Positions 9,692-17,406 of a stretch of DNA of 33,876 nucleotides are shown one piece after another. The stretch is from Candidatus Binatia bacterium. Its GTDB lineage: Bacteria; Desulfobacterota; Binatia; UBA9968. Positions within the stretch are counted from its first letter, which is position 1, and each line of letters opens with the position of its first letter. The translations under genes and the position numbers were made by a program. The notes under the pieces are model-generated. The model was given only the letters and a program-made list of their open reading frames with translations, was not told the origin of the DNA and did no database searches. The DNA is taken from assembly GCA_036504975.1 (NCBI GenBank), contig DASXUF010000026.1, forward strand, positions 1 through 33,876. The letters are read 5' to 3'.

Positions 9692-11272
9692 ATGATCGAG
9701 GAGCTGCCGACGCAGAAAAAATCAAAAGCCGAGGACGGCCACGCCGGCGCCGAGCCCTGCTGCCTGGAAGGCGAGCCCGGGGAGCGCGCCGCGTTGTTAA
9801 GCGCGGTGCTCGACAATTCCACCCGGGTCATTTACCTGAAGGACCGCCAGGGACGTTACCTTCTCGTTAACCGGCAGTACGAGCAAATCTTTCATCGGAC
9901 GTGCCAACAAATTGCCGGCAGGACGGACCATGATATTTTCCCGCGGGAAGTCGCCGAGGCGTTCAGGGCGAATGACGTTAAAGTCCTGGAGGCCGGCGCT
10001 CCGTTGGAGTTCGAAGAGGCCGTGCCGCAAGACGACGGCGCGCATATTTATCTTTCCAACAAGTTTCCACTCCGCGACGCCGCCGGCTTCGCATACGCGA
10101 TCTGCGGCATCTCGGCCGACATCACCGATCGCAAGCGTTCCGAAGAGATCGAGGCGCGCCAAAGAGTGCGGGCGGAAACCTGGCTCGACCGATTGATAGA
10201 AACCACCCAGGACGCCGTCGTCTCGATCGATCATAAGGGCCGCATCGTGGTATTCAATCCCGCGGCGGAGCGAATCTTCGGCTACACTAGAGCCGAAGCC
10301 GAAGGACGGAACGTCAGCCTTTTGATGGCCGAGCCTTTTGCCAGCGAGCATGAAGGTTATATCGAGCGCTACAAAAGGACGGGCGAGCGACGGGCCATCG
10401 GCCTCATCCGCACCGTCGTCGGGAAGCGAAAAAACGGCGAGACCTTTCCAGCCGAGCTCTCGGTGACGGAAGTCACGACCCACGAGGATATCCGCTATGC
10501 CGCGTTCATCCGCGACGTCTCGGAAAAATCGCGGCTGCAAAATCAGTTGATCGAGAGCGAGCGGCTGGCGGCGGTCGGGGCTACCGCCGCCAAGCTGGCG
10601 CACGAAATCGGCAACCCGCTGAACGGTATGGCGGTGACCGCCCAGCTCCTCGAGCGGCGGCTGGCCCGGCAGGGAGAGCTTGCGGACGAAAACATCGGGT
10701 CGGCGCTGCGTCGATTGATGGACGAGATTTCACGCCTCGGCAACCTGCTGCGCGAGTTCAGCCTGCTCTCGCGCCGGGAAAAGTACAACTTCGGACCGGT
10801 TTCGCTGTCGGCCGCGGTCGCCGACGTCCTGGCGTTGGAAAAAACGAACTACCGCGCCCTCGGCATTCGCATCGAACAATTTTTTCCCGAAGAGTTGCCC
10901 CCCGCTTATGCCGACGCCGACAAGCTCAAGCAGGCGATTTTGAATCTGGTCAAGAACGCCGCCGAGGCGATGCCGCGGGGCGGCGCGCTCACCTTCCGGG
11001 GTTACGAATCAGGATCGGAAGTCGTTCTCGAGATCATCGACACCGGTCTCGGGATCCCCGACGGCGTGGATATCTACGAACCTTTCGCCACCACGAAGCC
11101 GGATGGGACCGGTCTGGGATTGGTCATCGTCCGGCAGATCGTGTCGGCGCACGGCGGAACCGTCTCCTATACGAGCGAACGAGGAAGAGGAACCGTCTTT
11201 CGCGTAAGCTTGCCGCTTGCGGACGCGGATGCAAGCTTAGAACGGAAAACTGGATGTCGGGAAATATTTTAG
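9692..11272 (+). CDS. PAS-PAS sensor histidine kinase, second PAS FixL-like
   Basis: A 526-residue kinase with no obvious membrane helix, so probably cytoplasmic. PAS1 covers about 35-150 and PAS2 about 165-285. The HisKA domain carries the phospho-acceptor H304 in KLAHEIGNPLNG; the ATPase domain has the N box NLVKNAAEAM, DTGLGI and GTGLGLVIVRQI. PAS2 closely follows FixL: AEPFASEHEGYIERYKRTGE has H220 at the haem-ligand position, and R240 stands exactly 20 residues on, as H200 and R220 do in Bradyrhizobium FixL. I infer haem binding and O2 or redox sensing; non-haem PAS domains can share this motif. Its 3' end overlaps the regulator gene by 19 bases. Confidence 0.92.
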   Translation: MIEELPTQKKSKAEDGHAGAEPCCLEGEPGERAALLSAVLDNSTRVIYLKDRQGRYLLVNRQYEQIFHRTCQQIAGRTDHDIFPREVAEAFRANDVKVLEAGAPLEFEEAVPQDDGAHIYLSNKFPLRDAAGFAYAICGISADITDRKRSEEIEARQRVRAETWLDRLIETTQDAVVSIDHKGRIVVFNPAAERIFGYTRAEAEGRNVSLLMAEPFASEHEGYIERYKRTGERRAIGLIRTVVGKRKNGETFPAELSVTEVTTHEDIRYAAFIRDVSEKSRLQNQLIESERLAAVGATAAKLAHEIGNPLNGMAVTAQLLERRLARQGELADENIGSALRRLMDEISRLGNLLREFSLLSRREKYNFGPVSLSAAVADVLALEKTNYRALGIRIEQFFPEELPPAYADADKLKQAILNLVKNAAEAMPRGGALTFRGYESGSEVVLEIIDTGLGIPDGVDIYEPFATTKPDGTGLGLVIVRQIVSAHGGTVSYTSERGRGTVFRVSLPLADADASLERKTGCREIF

Positions 11273-12603
11273 TCGCCGAAGACCAGGACGCCGCGCGCGT
11301 GAGTCTCTGCGAGCTGCTCCGCGAAGAGGGATACCAGGTCCATGAAGCCGCCGACGGCGCGTCGGCGGTCCGTCTTATCGATCAACTGGATCTGGATCTC
11401 GTGCTGACCGATCTGAGAATCCCCGGACCGGACGGGCTTCAGGTGCTAAAGCACATCCGGGAAGTATCGCCGCAGACCCTGGCGATTCTGATGACGGCCT
11501 ACGCCTCCGTCGACACCGCCGTCGAGGCGCTTCACCTCGGCGCCCAGGACTACATTATCAAGCCGCTCATCTTCGCGGACGTGCTCGGCAAGGTTCGCCG
11601 TCTCATGGAACACAGGAGCCTGGCGTGGGAAATCCAGATACTCAGGCGCGAAGCCTACAAGCATTCCGCGCCCGACCGGCCGGTGGGGCGCAGCCCAGCG
11701 ATGCAGGCGATTCTGGCGCTGGTCGAGAAAGTCGCCGCGACCCCTTCCACCGTGCTCATCACCGGGGAAAGCGGCTCGGGGAAAGAAGTCATCGCCCGCT
11801 CGATTCACCTGCAGAGCGAGCGCAAGGGCAACGTTTTTCTCCCGGTCAATTGCAGCGCGATTCCGGAAACTCTCTTGGAAAGCCAGCTCTTCGGCTACGT
11901 CAAAGGCGCCTTCACGGGAGCGGCGGCTTCGCAGGAAGGGTTGTTTCAAAGGGCGCGCGGCGGCACGATCTTTCTCGACGAGATCGGCGAGATGCCGCTC
12001 AGCCTGCAGCCGAAGCTCCTAAGAGTCATCGAAGAGAAAAAAGTCCTGCCTGTGGGCTCTACCAACCCCATCCAGGTGGACGTGCGCATTATCGCCTCGA
12101 CCAACCGCGATCTCAAAACGGAAGTCGAGGAGGAACGCTTTCGCGGCGACCTCTTCTACCGCCTGAACGTCATCGGCATCCACATCCCGCCTCTGCGCGA
12201 GCGGCGCGAGGACATTCCCCTGCTGGTGGAATATCTCGTCCGGCGCCATAACCTGGAGATGAAAAAGAGCTACAAAGGAGTGGACAACCCCACCATGCGG
12301 CTTCTGATATCGCTCCCCTGGAAAGGCAACGTCCGCGAGCTCGATAACGTTCTGGAACGCGCGATGATCCTCGGCAGCGGCGAATGGATCGTTCCCGCCG
12401 ATCTGCCCGCGGGCGACGTGCCGCAGGGCGATTTAAGTTCGGACGGCACGCTGGACGCGGTGCTGAGGGGATGCGAGAGAGTGCAGATCGAAAGATCTCT
12501 CGAAGAGGCCGGGGGTGACAAACGGCGCGCCTCAGAGCATCTGGGGCTCAGTCTCTCGACGCTCTATCGAAAAATGGAGAAGCTCGGAATCGACACGAAG
12601 TAA
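11254..12603 (+). CDS. NtrC-family sigma-54-dependent response regulator
   Basis: A 449-residue regulator with three domains. The receiver (1-120) has phospho-acceptor D53 in VLTDLRIPGPDG. The AAA+ domain (about 145-385) has Walker A GESGSGKEV, the sigma-54-contacting loop GAFTGA and Walker B GGTIFLDEIGEMP. A C-terminal Fis-type helix-turn-helix follows (GGDKRRASEHLGLSLSTLYRKMEKLGI). The GAFTGA loop shows that it activates sigma-54 polymerase. It is the evident partner of the overlapping upstream kinase. Because at least ten -24/-12 elements and related palindromes surround it, I infer that it controls the whole stress island, including its own operon. Confidence 0.95.
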   Translation: MSGNILVAEDQDAARVSLCELLREEGYQVHEAADGASAVRLIDQLDLDLVLTDLRIPGPDGLQVLKHIREVSPQTLAILMTAYASVDTAVEALHLGAQDYIIKPLIFADVLGKVRRLMEHRSLAWEIQILRREAYKHSAPDRPVGRSPAMQAILALVEKVAATPSTVLITGESGSGKEVIARSIHLQSERKGNVFLPVNCSAIPETLLESQLFGYVKGAFTGAAASQEGLFQRARGGTIFLDEIGEMPLSLQPKLLRVIEEKKVLPVGSTNPIQVDVRIIASTNRDLKTEVEEERFRGDLFYRLNVIGIHIPPLRERREDIPLLVEYLVRRHNLEMKKSYKGVDNPTMRLLISLPWKGNVRELDNVLERAMILGSGEWIVPADLPAGDVPQGDLSSDGTLDAVLRGCERVQIERSLEEAGGDKRRASEHLGLSLSTLYRKMEKLGIDTK

Positions 12604-12609
12604 ATCGCC

Positions 12610-13038
12610 TTATTTCTTCACGATTAAGACCGGGCAGCGCGCGTACCTGAGCGATCTCTCCGCCACGCTGCCGAGTATGAACCGCTGGAGTCCCGTTTTT
12701 CCGTGACTTCCCATGATGATCATTGCGGCGTGAGACTTCCTCGCCACGGCGGCGATCACGTCCGCCGGGTTGAGGCCCGTGGTCAGGAGAGTCCGGCACT
12801 GCCGCGGTTTGAGACGCTTCCGCCGAACGAGCTTGGCCAAACTCGCGCGCGCGTTTTTTTCCAACGCGTCCAACACGTCGCCGAAGCCGAACTCCAATGG
12901 GAACGCGAGGGCGGTGGAGACCACGTGGAGAAGGAGCAGCTTGGCCTTGTTTTGCCGCGCGAGCCGGATCGCATAATTGAGAGCGGCTCCCGACCCCTTG
13001 GAAAAATCTACGGGAACGAGGTACGTTTTTGCCGCCAT
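12610..13038 (-). CDS. universal stress protein
   Basis: A 142-residue USP: KTYLVPVDFSKGSGAALNYAIRLA at the N-terminus and MGSHGKTGLQRFILGSVAERSLRYARCPVLIVKK at the C-terminus, with the nucleotide-binding glycine motif intact. It is closest in this window to the USP at 29343 (same length, same ...CPVLVVKK end). CAAAGGAGAG precedes the ATG. It is the last gene of a minus-strand trio with the NMD3-like and zf-TFIIB genes (gap 21 bases), and converges tightly on the regulator gene, 6 bases away. Confidence 0.92.
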   Translation of the reverse strand: MAAKTYLVPVDFSKGSGAALNYAIRLARQNKAKLLLLHVVSTALAFPLEFGFGDVLDALEKNARASLAKLVRRKRLKPRQCRTLLTTGLNPADVIAAVARKSHAAMIIMGSHGKTGLQRFILGSVAERSLRYARCPVLIVKK

Positions 13039-13059
13039 GGCTCTCCTTTGCTCCGGACG

Positions 13060-13599
13060 TTATCCGCCGGCTGTTTGTTTTTCGCGGCTCTTTTCCCATA
13101 CCACCCGCGCAAATTTGTTTCTATGCGACCATTTGTAGGTGACGCTTCCGCCTCTCGCCTTGCCCAAGGACCTTCCCAGGCGCTGCGCGAGCTTCTCCGT
13201 GGTGGTCTCGACTCTCAAGCCGTTTTCTTTCTCGACGATCCGGACGATTCTCTCCAACGGGTTTTTCTCTCGCGCTCTCGTCTCCTCGTTCCGCAGCAAC
13301 TTGAGGACTTCGCGTTTTTCGCCTGCGCCGATTCCGGAGATTTGGACGACGCCCTGCCAGTAGCGGTCCCGCATCTTCTGACACGCGGGACAATAGGTGG
13401 GCCTCACCCCGTCGCGAAGCTCGACGCGCTTTAAAATTTCCCGGCTTGGCTCGAGCGTCCAACGGCCGCGGAAATAGATGCACCCGCAGCCGCGGCAGGA
13501 CAAGAGCCCTTTGGGCGCGCGGCGCGGAAGATAAATATCGCGGGCGACGTTGCCGTTTTTCTTATAACCGGTGTTGTACCTCCTCGTGCCTGAATTCAC
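13060..13599 (-). CDS. NMD3-like (BCAM0308-type) zinc-binding protein
   Basis: A 179-residue protein with a zinc-ribbon-like N-terminal half: CRGCGC at C35, C38 and C40, then CPAC at C70 and C73. A basic C-terminal domain follows (VRIVEKENGLRVETTTEKLAQRLGRSLGK...VTYKWSHRNKFARVVWE). It resembles the family annotated as BCAM0308 / NMD-type proteins affecting ribosome stability; that name is from memory and the function is not proven. The start is GTG at 13599, overlapping the upstream stop by 4 bases, with GGGGGAGG just upstream. The ribosome link fits the hibernation factor elsewhere in the island. Confidence 0.8.
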   Translation of the reverse strand: MNSGTRRYNTGYKKNGNVARDIYLPRRAPKGLLSCRGCGCIYFRGRWTLEPSREILKRVELRDGVRPTYCPACQKMRDRYWQGVVQISGIGAGEKREVLKLLRNEETRAREKNPLERIVRIVEKENGLRVETTTEKLAQRLGRSLGKARGGSVTYKWSHRNKFARVVWEKSREKQTAGG

Positions 13600-13943
13600 C
13601 GGATCGCCTCCCCCCTGCTGATCAACCTTTCGACCAGCGGCGACAGCGGGCTCCGCGTCACTTCCCTGAGAATGCCTTGCAACTCACCCTCGTCCAACCA
13701 GATCCCGCCACACCCCGAGCAGCGGTCCATGGTAAAATCCATAAACCTATACGTATCCAGAGCACCGCCGCACTTCGGACAGCGGAGCGGCGCGGCGTTG
13801 GCGCCCTTTTCCATCTTTTGCAGACTGGCCTTGAGCTTCTCGATCAGCTCGCGGTCCTTTTCCGCGAAGTAAATATCTTCCTTGGCCCGCTCGACAAGCC
13901 GCATGGTCTCGCCAAACCGATCTTTCTCATTCTCCATCGTCAT
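13596..13943 (-). CDS. zf-TFIIB domain protein
   Basis: A 115-residue protein with a charged helical N-terminus (EKDRFGETMRLVERAKEDIYFAEKDRELIEKLK) and a TFIIB-type zinc ribbon (C55-P-K-C58 ... C75-S-G-C78-GGIWLDEGEL). The family is widespread in bacteria and its role is unknown. ATG at 13943 or 13937 could start it; neither has a strong ribosome site. It is first in a minus-strand operon with the NMD3-like protein (4-base overlap) and a USP, and is divergent from the DksA-like gene at 14146 across a 200-base control region. Confidence 0.85.
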   Translation of the reverse strand: MTMENEKDRFGETMRLVERAKEDIYFAEKDRELIEKLKASLQKMEKGANAAPLRCPKCGGALDTYRFMDFTMDRCSGCGGIWLDEGELQGILREVTRSPLSPLVERLISRGEAIR

Positions 13944-13951
13944 TCAATTCC

Positions 13952-13968
13952 CGCATGTTCCATGCCAT
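13952..13968 (-). promoter_or_regulatory. possible sigma-54 promoter for zf-TFIIB operon
   Basis: Minus strand ATGGCATGGAACATGCG has TGGCA and TGC with the 10-base GG-GC spacing. The predicted start near 13941 falls at the first ATG, so translation would begin at 13937 with almost no leader. A weaker element further upstream (minus strand, 13974-13990) would give a 20-base leader. Confidence 0.35.
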
Positions 13969-14016
13969 GCGAAGGCACGGATTTGGCCGCGTTTCAGGCG
14001 CGATCGCGTGCTCGTT

Positions 14017-14032
14017 TTCGCATAAATCGGAA
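14017..14032. promoter_or_regulatory. candidate activator site between divergent operons
   Basis: TTCGCATAAATCGGAA has a perfect left half-site and a 4/6 right half-site. Its centre lies about 104 bases before the start predicted for the DksA-like gene and about 83 bases before that of the zf-TFIIB gene. Confidence 0.45.
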
Positions 14033-14101
14033 CCGGAGAAGACGGAGTTTCACTTGTGCAAAAACCCGCGCGCTTCCCGCCTCCGAATCGCGGATTTTCC
14101 G

Positions 14102-14118
14102 AGGGCATCATTTTTGCT
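14102..14118 (+). promoter_or_regulatory. candidate sigma-54 promoter for DksA-like/CBS/USP operon
   Basis: AGGGCATCATTTTTGCT keeps GGCA, TTTTGCT and the 10-base GG-GC spacing. The predicted start near 14129 gives a 17-base leader containing GGGAGGAG. Confidence 0.55.
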
Positions 14119-14145
14119 GGATTCATCATCCGGGAGGAGCCGTTT

Positions 14146-14508
14146 ATGGAAACAACAATCGCGATCAGGAGACACGAAGAAAGGCTTCTCAGAAGAAGAC
14201 AGGAGATCGCCGCGGTCCTCGAGCACCTCAGACAAGAGAGCGAGGAGGTTACTGGGAACCGCCACTTCGATTGGGTGGATCAAGCGTGGGACGATAATGC
14301 AGCGCGAACCGTCGATCACCTGACGGAGCTTTACCGAGCTGAACTTGCGGGCGTCGAGCGCGCGATCGCCCGTATACGAAACGGGACCTTCGGCTCGTGC
14401 CGCGCTTGCCATCGGCCGATCGAACCGGCGCGCCTGAACTCTTTCCCCCAGACCGAGTTTTGCCGGGAATGCCGCGAGTTCAGAGAGACCTTCGAAGCGG
14501 CGGCATAA
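14146..14508 (+). CDS. TraR/DksA-family C4 zinc-finger protein
   Basis: A 120-residue protein with a long N-terminal helical hairpin (HEERLLRRRQEIAAVLEHLRQESEEV ... AELAGVERAIARIRNGTFGSC) and a C4 zinc finger with C85, C88, C106 and C109. DksA relatives bind the RNA polymerase secondary channel and adjust transcription during starvation. The DxxDxA coiled-coil tip of DksA is not obvious, so its action may differ. The ATG at 14146 is chosen for GGGAGGAG 7 bases upstream. It leads an operon with a CBS protein (12-base gap) and a USP. Confidence 0.88.
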   Translation: METTIAIRRHEERLLRRRQEIAAVLEHLRQESEEVTGNRHFDWVDQAWDDNAARTVDHLTELYRAELAGVERAIARIRNGTFGSCRACHRPIEPARLNSFPQTEFCRECREFRETFEAAA

Positions 14509-14520
14509 AAGGAGCCGTTC

Positions 14521-15123
14521 GTGATCGTCGGCAAACACATGACCGAGAATCCGGTGGTGATCGGACCGGATGATTTCCTTTCCACCGTCCAGGAAAAGAT
14601 GAAAACCGGAGGATTTCGGCGCGTCCCGGTGGTCCATAATGACAGGCTGATCGGCATCGTGACCGATCGCGACCTGCGTCAATATATGGGTCTACTGGAG
14701 AAGATCAAAGTAAATGCCGTGATGACCGTGATTCTGGCAACGGTCTCACCCAGGGATACCATTGAAAAAGCGGCCCAGCTGATTCTCAAGCGCAAGATCG
14801 GAGGCCTTCCCGTGGTTGAGGAGCACAAGCTCGTCGGCGTCATCACCACGAGCGATCTGCTCCAGACATTTTTGGACGTGATGGGAGCTTCCGAGGAAGG
14901 GACTTCGAGAATCGATTTTTTGACGGGCGGTGAGGAGCCCACCCTGGCGGAAGCGTCAAAAGTCCTCCAAGAGGAAGGAGCTGAGATCTTAAGTCTCGGG
15001 ACGCATCGGGAGAAATGGGATGGGGACTCGATCTTCTATCTCCGCCTGCGGTCCGCCGATCCCAACCGTCTTGCCGAGATCCTGAAACGGAGAGGCTTTA
15101 CCGTTCTCGGAGTCCACGCATGA
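14521..15123 (+). CDS. CBS-domain protein with ACT-like C-terminus
   Basis: A 200-residue protein beginning at GTG 14521, with AAAAGGAG 6 bases upstream. Two CBS repeats (IVGKHMTENPVVIGPDDFLSTVQ ... VTDRDLRQYM and VNAVMTVILATVSPRDTIEKAA ... TTSDLLQTFL) cover about residues 1-130. The remaining 65 residues (PTLAEASKVLQEEGAEILSL ... ADPNRLAEILKRRGFTVLGVHA) look like an ACT-type ligand-binding fold, as in AcuB-like proteins. The ligand is unknown; adenylates for CBS and a small metabolite for ACT are reasonable guesses. Confidence 0.88.
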   Translation: MIVGKHMTENPVVIGPDDFLSTVQEKMKTGGFRRVPVVHNDRLIGIVTDRDLRQYMGLLEKIKVNAVMTVILATVSPRDTIEKAAQLILKRKIGGLPVVEEHKLVGVITTSDLLQTFLDVMGASEEGTSRIDFLTGGEEPTLAEASKVLQEEGAEILSLGTHREKWDGDSIFYLRLRSADPNRLAEILKRRGFTVLGVHA

Positions 15124-15158
15124 GCCCTCCCCAACGCCCCGGCTCGTAGAAACGGACC

Positions 15159-15635
15159 ATGGCTCAAATGAAAATAAGAAAAATACTTGCTCCCACGGAC
15201 CTATCCGAATTGTCTAGAGCAGGCCTGAGGTACGGTCTCGAGGTGGGCAAGTCCGAAGGAGCGGAGGTTGTTGTCTATAATGTCGCCGGACCTTCCGAGG
15301 ACTGGCTGTACAGGCATGATGAGTTTTACACGGCTGATCGGCTCATCGAGAAGCACAAAAAAATGCTTGACGGATTCCTCAAGATTACCTGCGCGGATTT
15401 GCTCCCTCAAGTCTCCATTCGGCAGGATGTGGGCTTCGGAGTTTCTTATAAAATGATCGTCAAAAAGGCTAAGGAGGAAAAAGCCGATCTCATCGTCATG
15501 TCCACGCACGGTTGGATGGGTTTGCTACACGCGCTGATTGGAAGCGTCACGGAAAAGGTCGTCAGAACGGCTTCCTGTCCCGTGCTATCAATCCATCCGG
15601 CGTACACATCCAGAACATCGGGGATCGCCGCCTGA
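15159..15635 (+). CDS. universal stress protein
   Basis: A 158-residue USP that parallels the one at 8790: IRKILAPTDLSELSRAGLRYGLEVGKSEGAEVVVYNV at the start and MSTHGWMGLLHALIGSVTEKVVRTASCPVLSIHP at the end, with the G-x2-G-x9-G-S nucleotide motif present. No strong ribosome site is seen. It follows the CBS/ACT gene by 35 bases, so it is probably the last main gene of the operon starting at 14146. Confidence 0.9.
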   Translation: MAQMKIRKILAPTDLSELSRAGLRYGLEVGKSEGAEVVVYNVAGPSEDWLYRHDEFYTADRLIEKHKKMLDGFLKITCADLLPQVSIRQDVGFGVSYKMIVKKAKEEKADLIVMSTHGWMGLLHALIGSVTEKVVRTASCPVLSIHPAYTSRTSGIAA

Positions 15636-15650
15636 GAGCGAAGGGTCATT

Positions 15651-15740
15651 ATGAAAGTTAACCCTGAAGATTATTCCCTCCTGGCGAAAAGTTTTTATGA
15701 CGACGACCCTTATACCTCGTGCACAAGCCGTTCATCGTAA
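15651..15740 (+). CDS. possible 29-residue ORF or gene remnant
   Basis: ATG at 15651 opens MKVNPEDYSLLAKSFYDDD and runs to TAA at 15740. It follows the USP stop by 15 bases, with only a weak AAGGG upstream. Its last 9 bases overlap the convergent small gene at 15732. It may be the degraded start of another gene; there is no recognisable domain. Confidence 0.25.
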   Translation: MKVNPEDYSLLAKSFYDDDPYTSCTSRSS

Positions 15741-15923
15741 CGGCCGTCGAACAGCAACGCTGCTCGTGAGCCGCAGCATATTGTTCAGCACGAGTTCGGC
15801 AATGCGATAGGCTTCTTGCTCATCGTCCACGACCTCCATCGACGCATCTATGACAGCCCCGACTAAGTCTCCCACGGTCGTGACCAGTGCCGGATCTTCG
15901 ACATTTTTTCTTAAAGCATTCAT
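15732..15923 (-). CDS. small conserved-looking hypothetical protein
   Basis: A 63-residue acidic, helical protein (MNALRKNVEDPALVTTVGDL ... EQEAYRIAELVLNNMLRL). I do not recognise the family. The ATG at 15923 is chosen because AGGAGG lies 7-8 bases upstream on the minus strand. A weak -24/-12-like element (15949-15965) precedes it, and the gap it shares with the CBS gene at 16238 holds palindromes of the regulon type, so it is probably expressed with the stress island. Confidence 0.6.
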   Translation of the reverse strand: MNALRKNVEDPALVTTVGDLVGAVIDASMEVVDDEQEAYRIAELVLNNMLRLTSSVAVRRPLR

Positions 15924-15948
15924 CGCATTTCCTCCTGAATTGGTAAGG

Positions 15949-15965
15949 AGCAAATTTAATACCGG
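15949..15965 (-). promoter_or_regulatory. weak sigma-54-like element before the 63-residue gene
   Basis: Minus strand CCGGTATTAAATTTGCT has an excellent -12 (TTTGCT) and the right spacing, but a poor -24 (GGTA in place of GGCA). Confidence 0.3.
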
Positions 15966-15972
15966 GCGGGGC

Positions 15973-15988
15973 TTCGCAATATTTCAAA
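15973..15988. promoter_or_regulatory. possible second activator site
   Basis: TTCGCAATATTTCAAA matches the left half-site perfectly and the right half in 4 of 6 bases. It lies about 42 bases from the weak minus-strand promoter, closer than usual for an enhancer. Confidence 0.25.
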
Positions 15989-16094
15989 CGAAAATCGCGC
16001 TTTTTAAGGCTAGCCCGATGCGAGCGCGGCTCGGTTATTCTCAAAGTCAGGAAGAGTTAAGCCCTGAGCACTCGCCGATGCGAAAAACAGGAGA

Positions 16095-16110
16095 ATCGCA
16101 GGAATGCAAA
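16095..16110. promoter_or_regulatory. candidate activator site before CBS gene
   Basis: ATCGCAGGAATGCAAA matches TTCGCA-N4-TGCGAA in 10 of 12 bases. Its centre is about 105 bases upstream of the start predicted from the near-consensus sigma-54 element at 16181. TGCGAAAA stands just upstream at 16079. Confidence 0.5.
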
Positions 16111-16180
16111 GCAAAAGAGACTCGTTTGTGCCAGTTTTGACAAAGAGCCGCCTTAAACTCTCAGGCTTTGATCGATTTTC

Positions 16181-16197
16181 CTGGCACGCTAGTTGCG
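16181..16197 (+). promoter_or_regulatory. near-consensus sigma-54 promoter
   Basis: CTGGCACGCTAGTTGCG is one of the two best matches in the window: CTGGCACG at -24 and TTGC at -12, exactly spaced. The predicted start near 16208 gives a 30-base leader to the ATG at 16238. Confidence 0.8.
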
Positions 16198-16237
16198 GAA
16201 TATTTTTCTTAGAAAATAATCGAAAAAGGAGATGGCC

Positions 16238-16666
16238 ATGTCGCTACGAGAATTTTGCCAACGCAAAGTCATCAGCATCTCTCCGGAAAGCAATATCTTG
16301 GAGGCCTGCCGTCTCATGGAAACGAACAACATCGGCTGCCTCGTCGTTCAGGAGCGCGGCAAGATGTGCGGCATTCTGACCGACCGCGATATTGCTTTGA
16401 AGGTGACGGGAGAGAGCAGGAATCCGCAGAAGACCAAGGCGCGGGAGGTCATGAGCCACAGCCCGGTCAGGATCCCGGTGGAGCAGAGCCTTCAACAGCT
16501 CACCAACCTTATGCGGGTTCACCGAGTCCGCCGCGTTCCCATCGTTAACGGCATGGATGAGGTGTTGGGGATCGTCACCATGGACGACATTATCGCGTTG
16601 TTGAGCGGCGAGATGTCGGATCTAGGCAGGACGGTCGGAGAAATGCTACCGACCGGGACCGCGTAG
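16238..16666 (+). CDS. CBS-domain pair protein
   Basis: A 142-residue protein with two CBS repeats: REFCQRKVISISPESNILEACRLM ... MCGILTDRDIALKV and REVMSHSPVRIPVEQSLQQLTNLM ... VLGIVTMDDIIALL. ATG 16238 is preferred over ATG 16232 because AAGGAG then stands 6 bases upstream. It is a single-gene unit directly behind the best plus-strand sigma-54 element and converges on the phosphoribosyltransferase gene. Function: probable adenine-nucleotide-sensing regulator; partner unknown. Confidence 0.9.
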   Translation: MSLREFCQRKVISISPESNILEACRLMETNNIGCLVVQERGKMCGILTDRDIALKVTGESRNPQKTKAREVMSHSPVRIPVEQSLQQLTNLMRVHRVRRVPIVNGMDEVLGIVTMDDIIALLSGEMSDLGRTVGEMLPTGTA

Positions 16667-16716
16667 TCCAAGATCGTCGGGACTGTCGAGGCGGCGCTTG
16701 CCGCATCAAATGGATC

Positions 16717-17364
16717 TCAGCCTTCGGCCGTCCGGTTCAAATGGCTTCTGCTGAGGATTTCCACAACCTCTTCGTCGGTCACCTGAGAGAAGTCTTTGAA
16801 AAACTCACCGACCGCCGAAAATTCCGCCGGGCGCTGCAAGCAAACCACCTCGTCCGACTCCGCAGTCATCCGGCGGAGCGTTCGCGGCGGTGCGACAGCC
16901 GTCGCCGCGATCAGCCGCTCCGGTTTCTTCGTCCGGATGCTGCGCAGCGCGGCGATCATCGTCGCGCCCGTGGCGATGCCGTCGTCCACGACGATGACGA
17001 TTCGTCCCGATGGATCAATCGCCGGCCGCAGAGTATACATGGAGCGGCGTTTTTGCAGTCGTTCGAATTGCCTTCGCGCCTCCGCAGCGATGTAGTCCGT
17101 GCCGATTCCCAGCTCAGGAAGGCGTTCGGATAGATAAACCTCGCTGGATTCGTCCACAGACCCTATGGCGAGCTCCGGTTGGCCGGGCGCGCCGAGTTTG
17201 TGCACCAAGACGACGTCCAATTCTCCGCCGAGCGCCTCGGCGATGATCTTGGCCATGGGAACGGCGCCGCGCGGGATGGCCAGAACCAAGGGATTCTTGC
17301 CTCTGTAGGAAGTCAGCCTTTGCGCCAACAGATGGGCGGCGTGCTCGCGGTTTTTGAATAACAT
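16717..17364 (-). CDS. phosphoribosyltransferase-domain protein
   Basis: A 215-residue type I PRTase-like protein. The PRPP loop is clear at residues 122-136 (IVIVVDDGIATGATM). NPLVLAIPRGAVPMAKIIAEALGGELDVVLVHKLGAPGQPELAIGSV is typical of the stand-alone family often found with stress genes. The substrate is unknown; nucleotide salvage or a regulatory role are both possible. ATG 17364 is chosen over an upstream start because GAGAGGG precedes it. It follows the CBS gene by 42 bases on the same strand. Confidence 0.88.
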   Translation of the reverse strand: MLFKNREHAAHLLAQRLTSYRGKNPLVLAIPRGAVPMAKIIAEALGGELDVVLVHKLGAPGQPELAIGSVDESSEVYLSERLPELGIGTDYIAAEARRQFERLQKRRSMYTLRPAIDPSGRIVIVVDDGIATGATMIAALRSIRTKKPERLIAATAVAPPRTLRRMTAESDEVVCLQRPAEFSAVGEFFKDFSQVTDEEVVEILSRSHLNRTAEG

Positions 17365-17406
17365 AGTTCCCTCTCTCTTCGCCCTTTGCCTGGTTCCGCG
17401 CAAACT

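Noticed and set aside
13972-13988. Plus-strand GG-N10-GC (AAGGCACGGATTTGGCC) as a further promoter
   Set aside because: The -12 is TGGC rather than TTGC, and it lies 160 bases from the DksA-like gene, which has a better-placed element at 14102.
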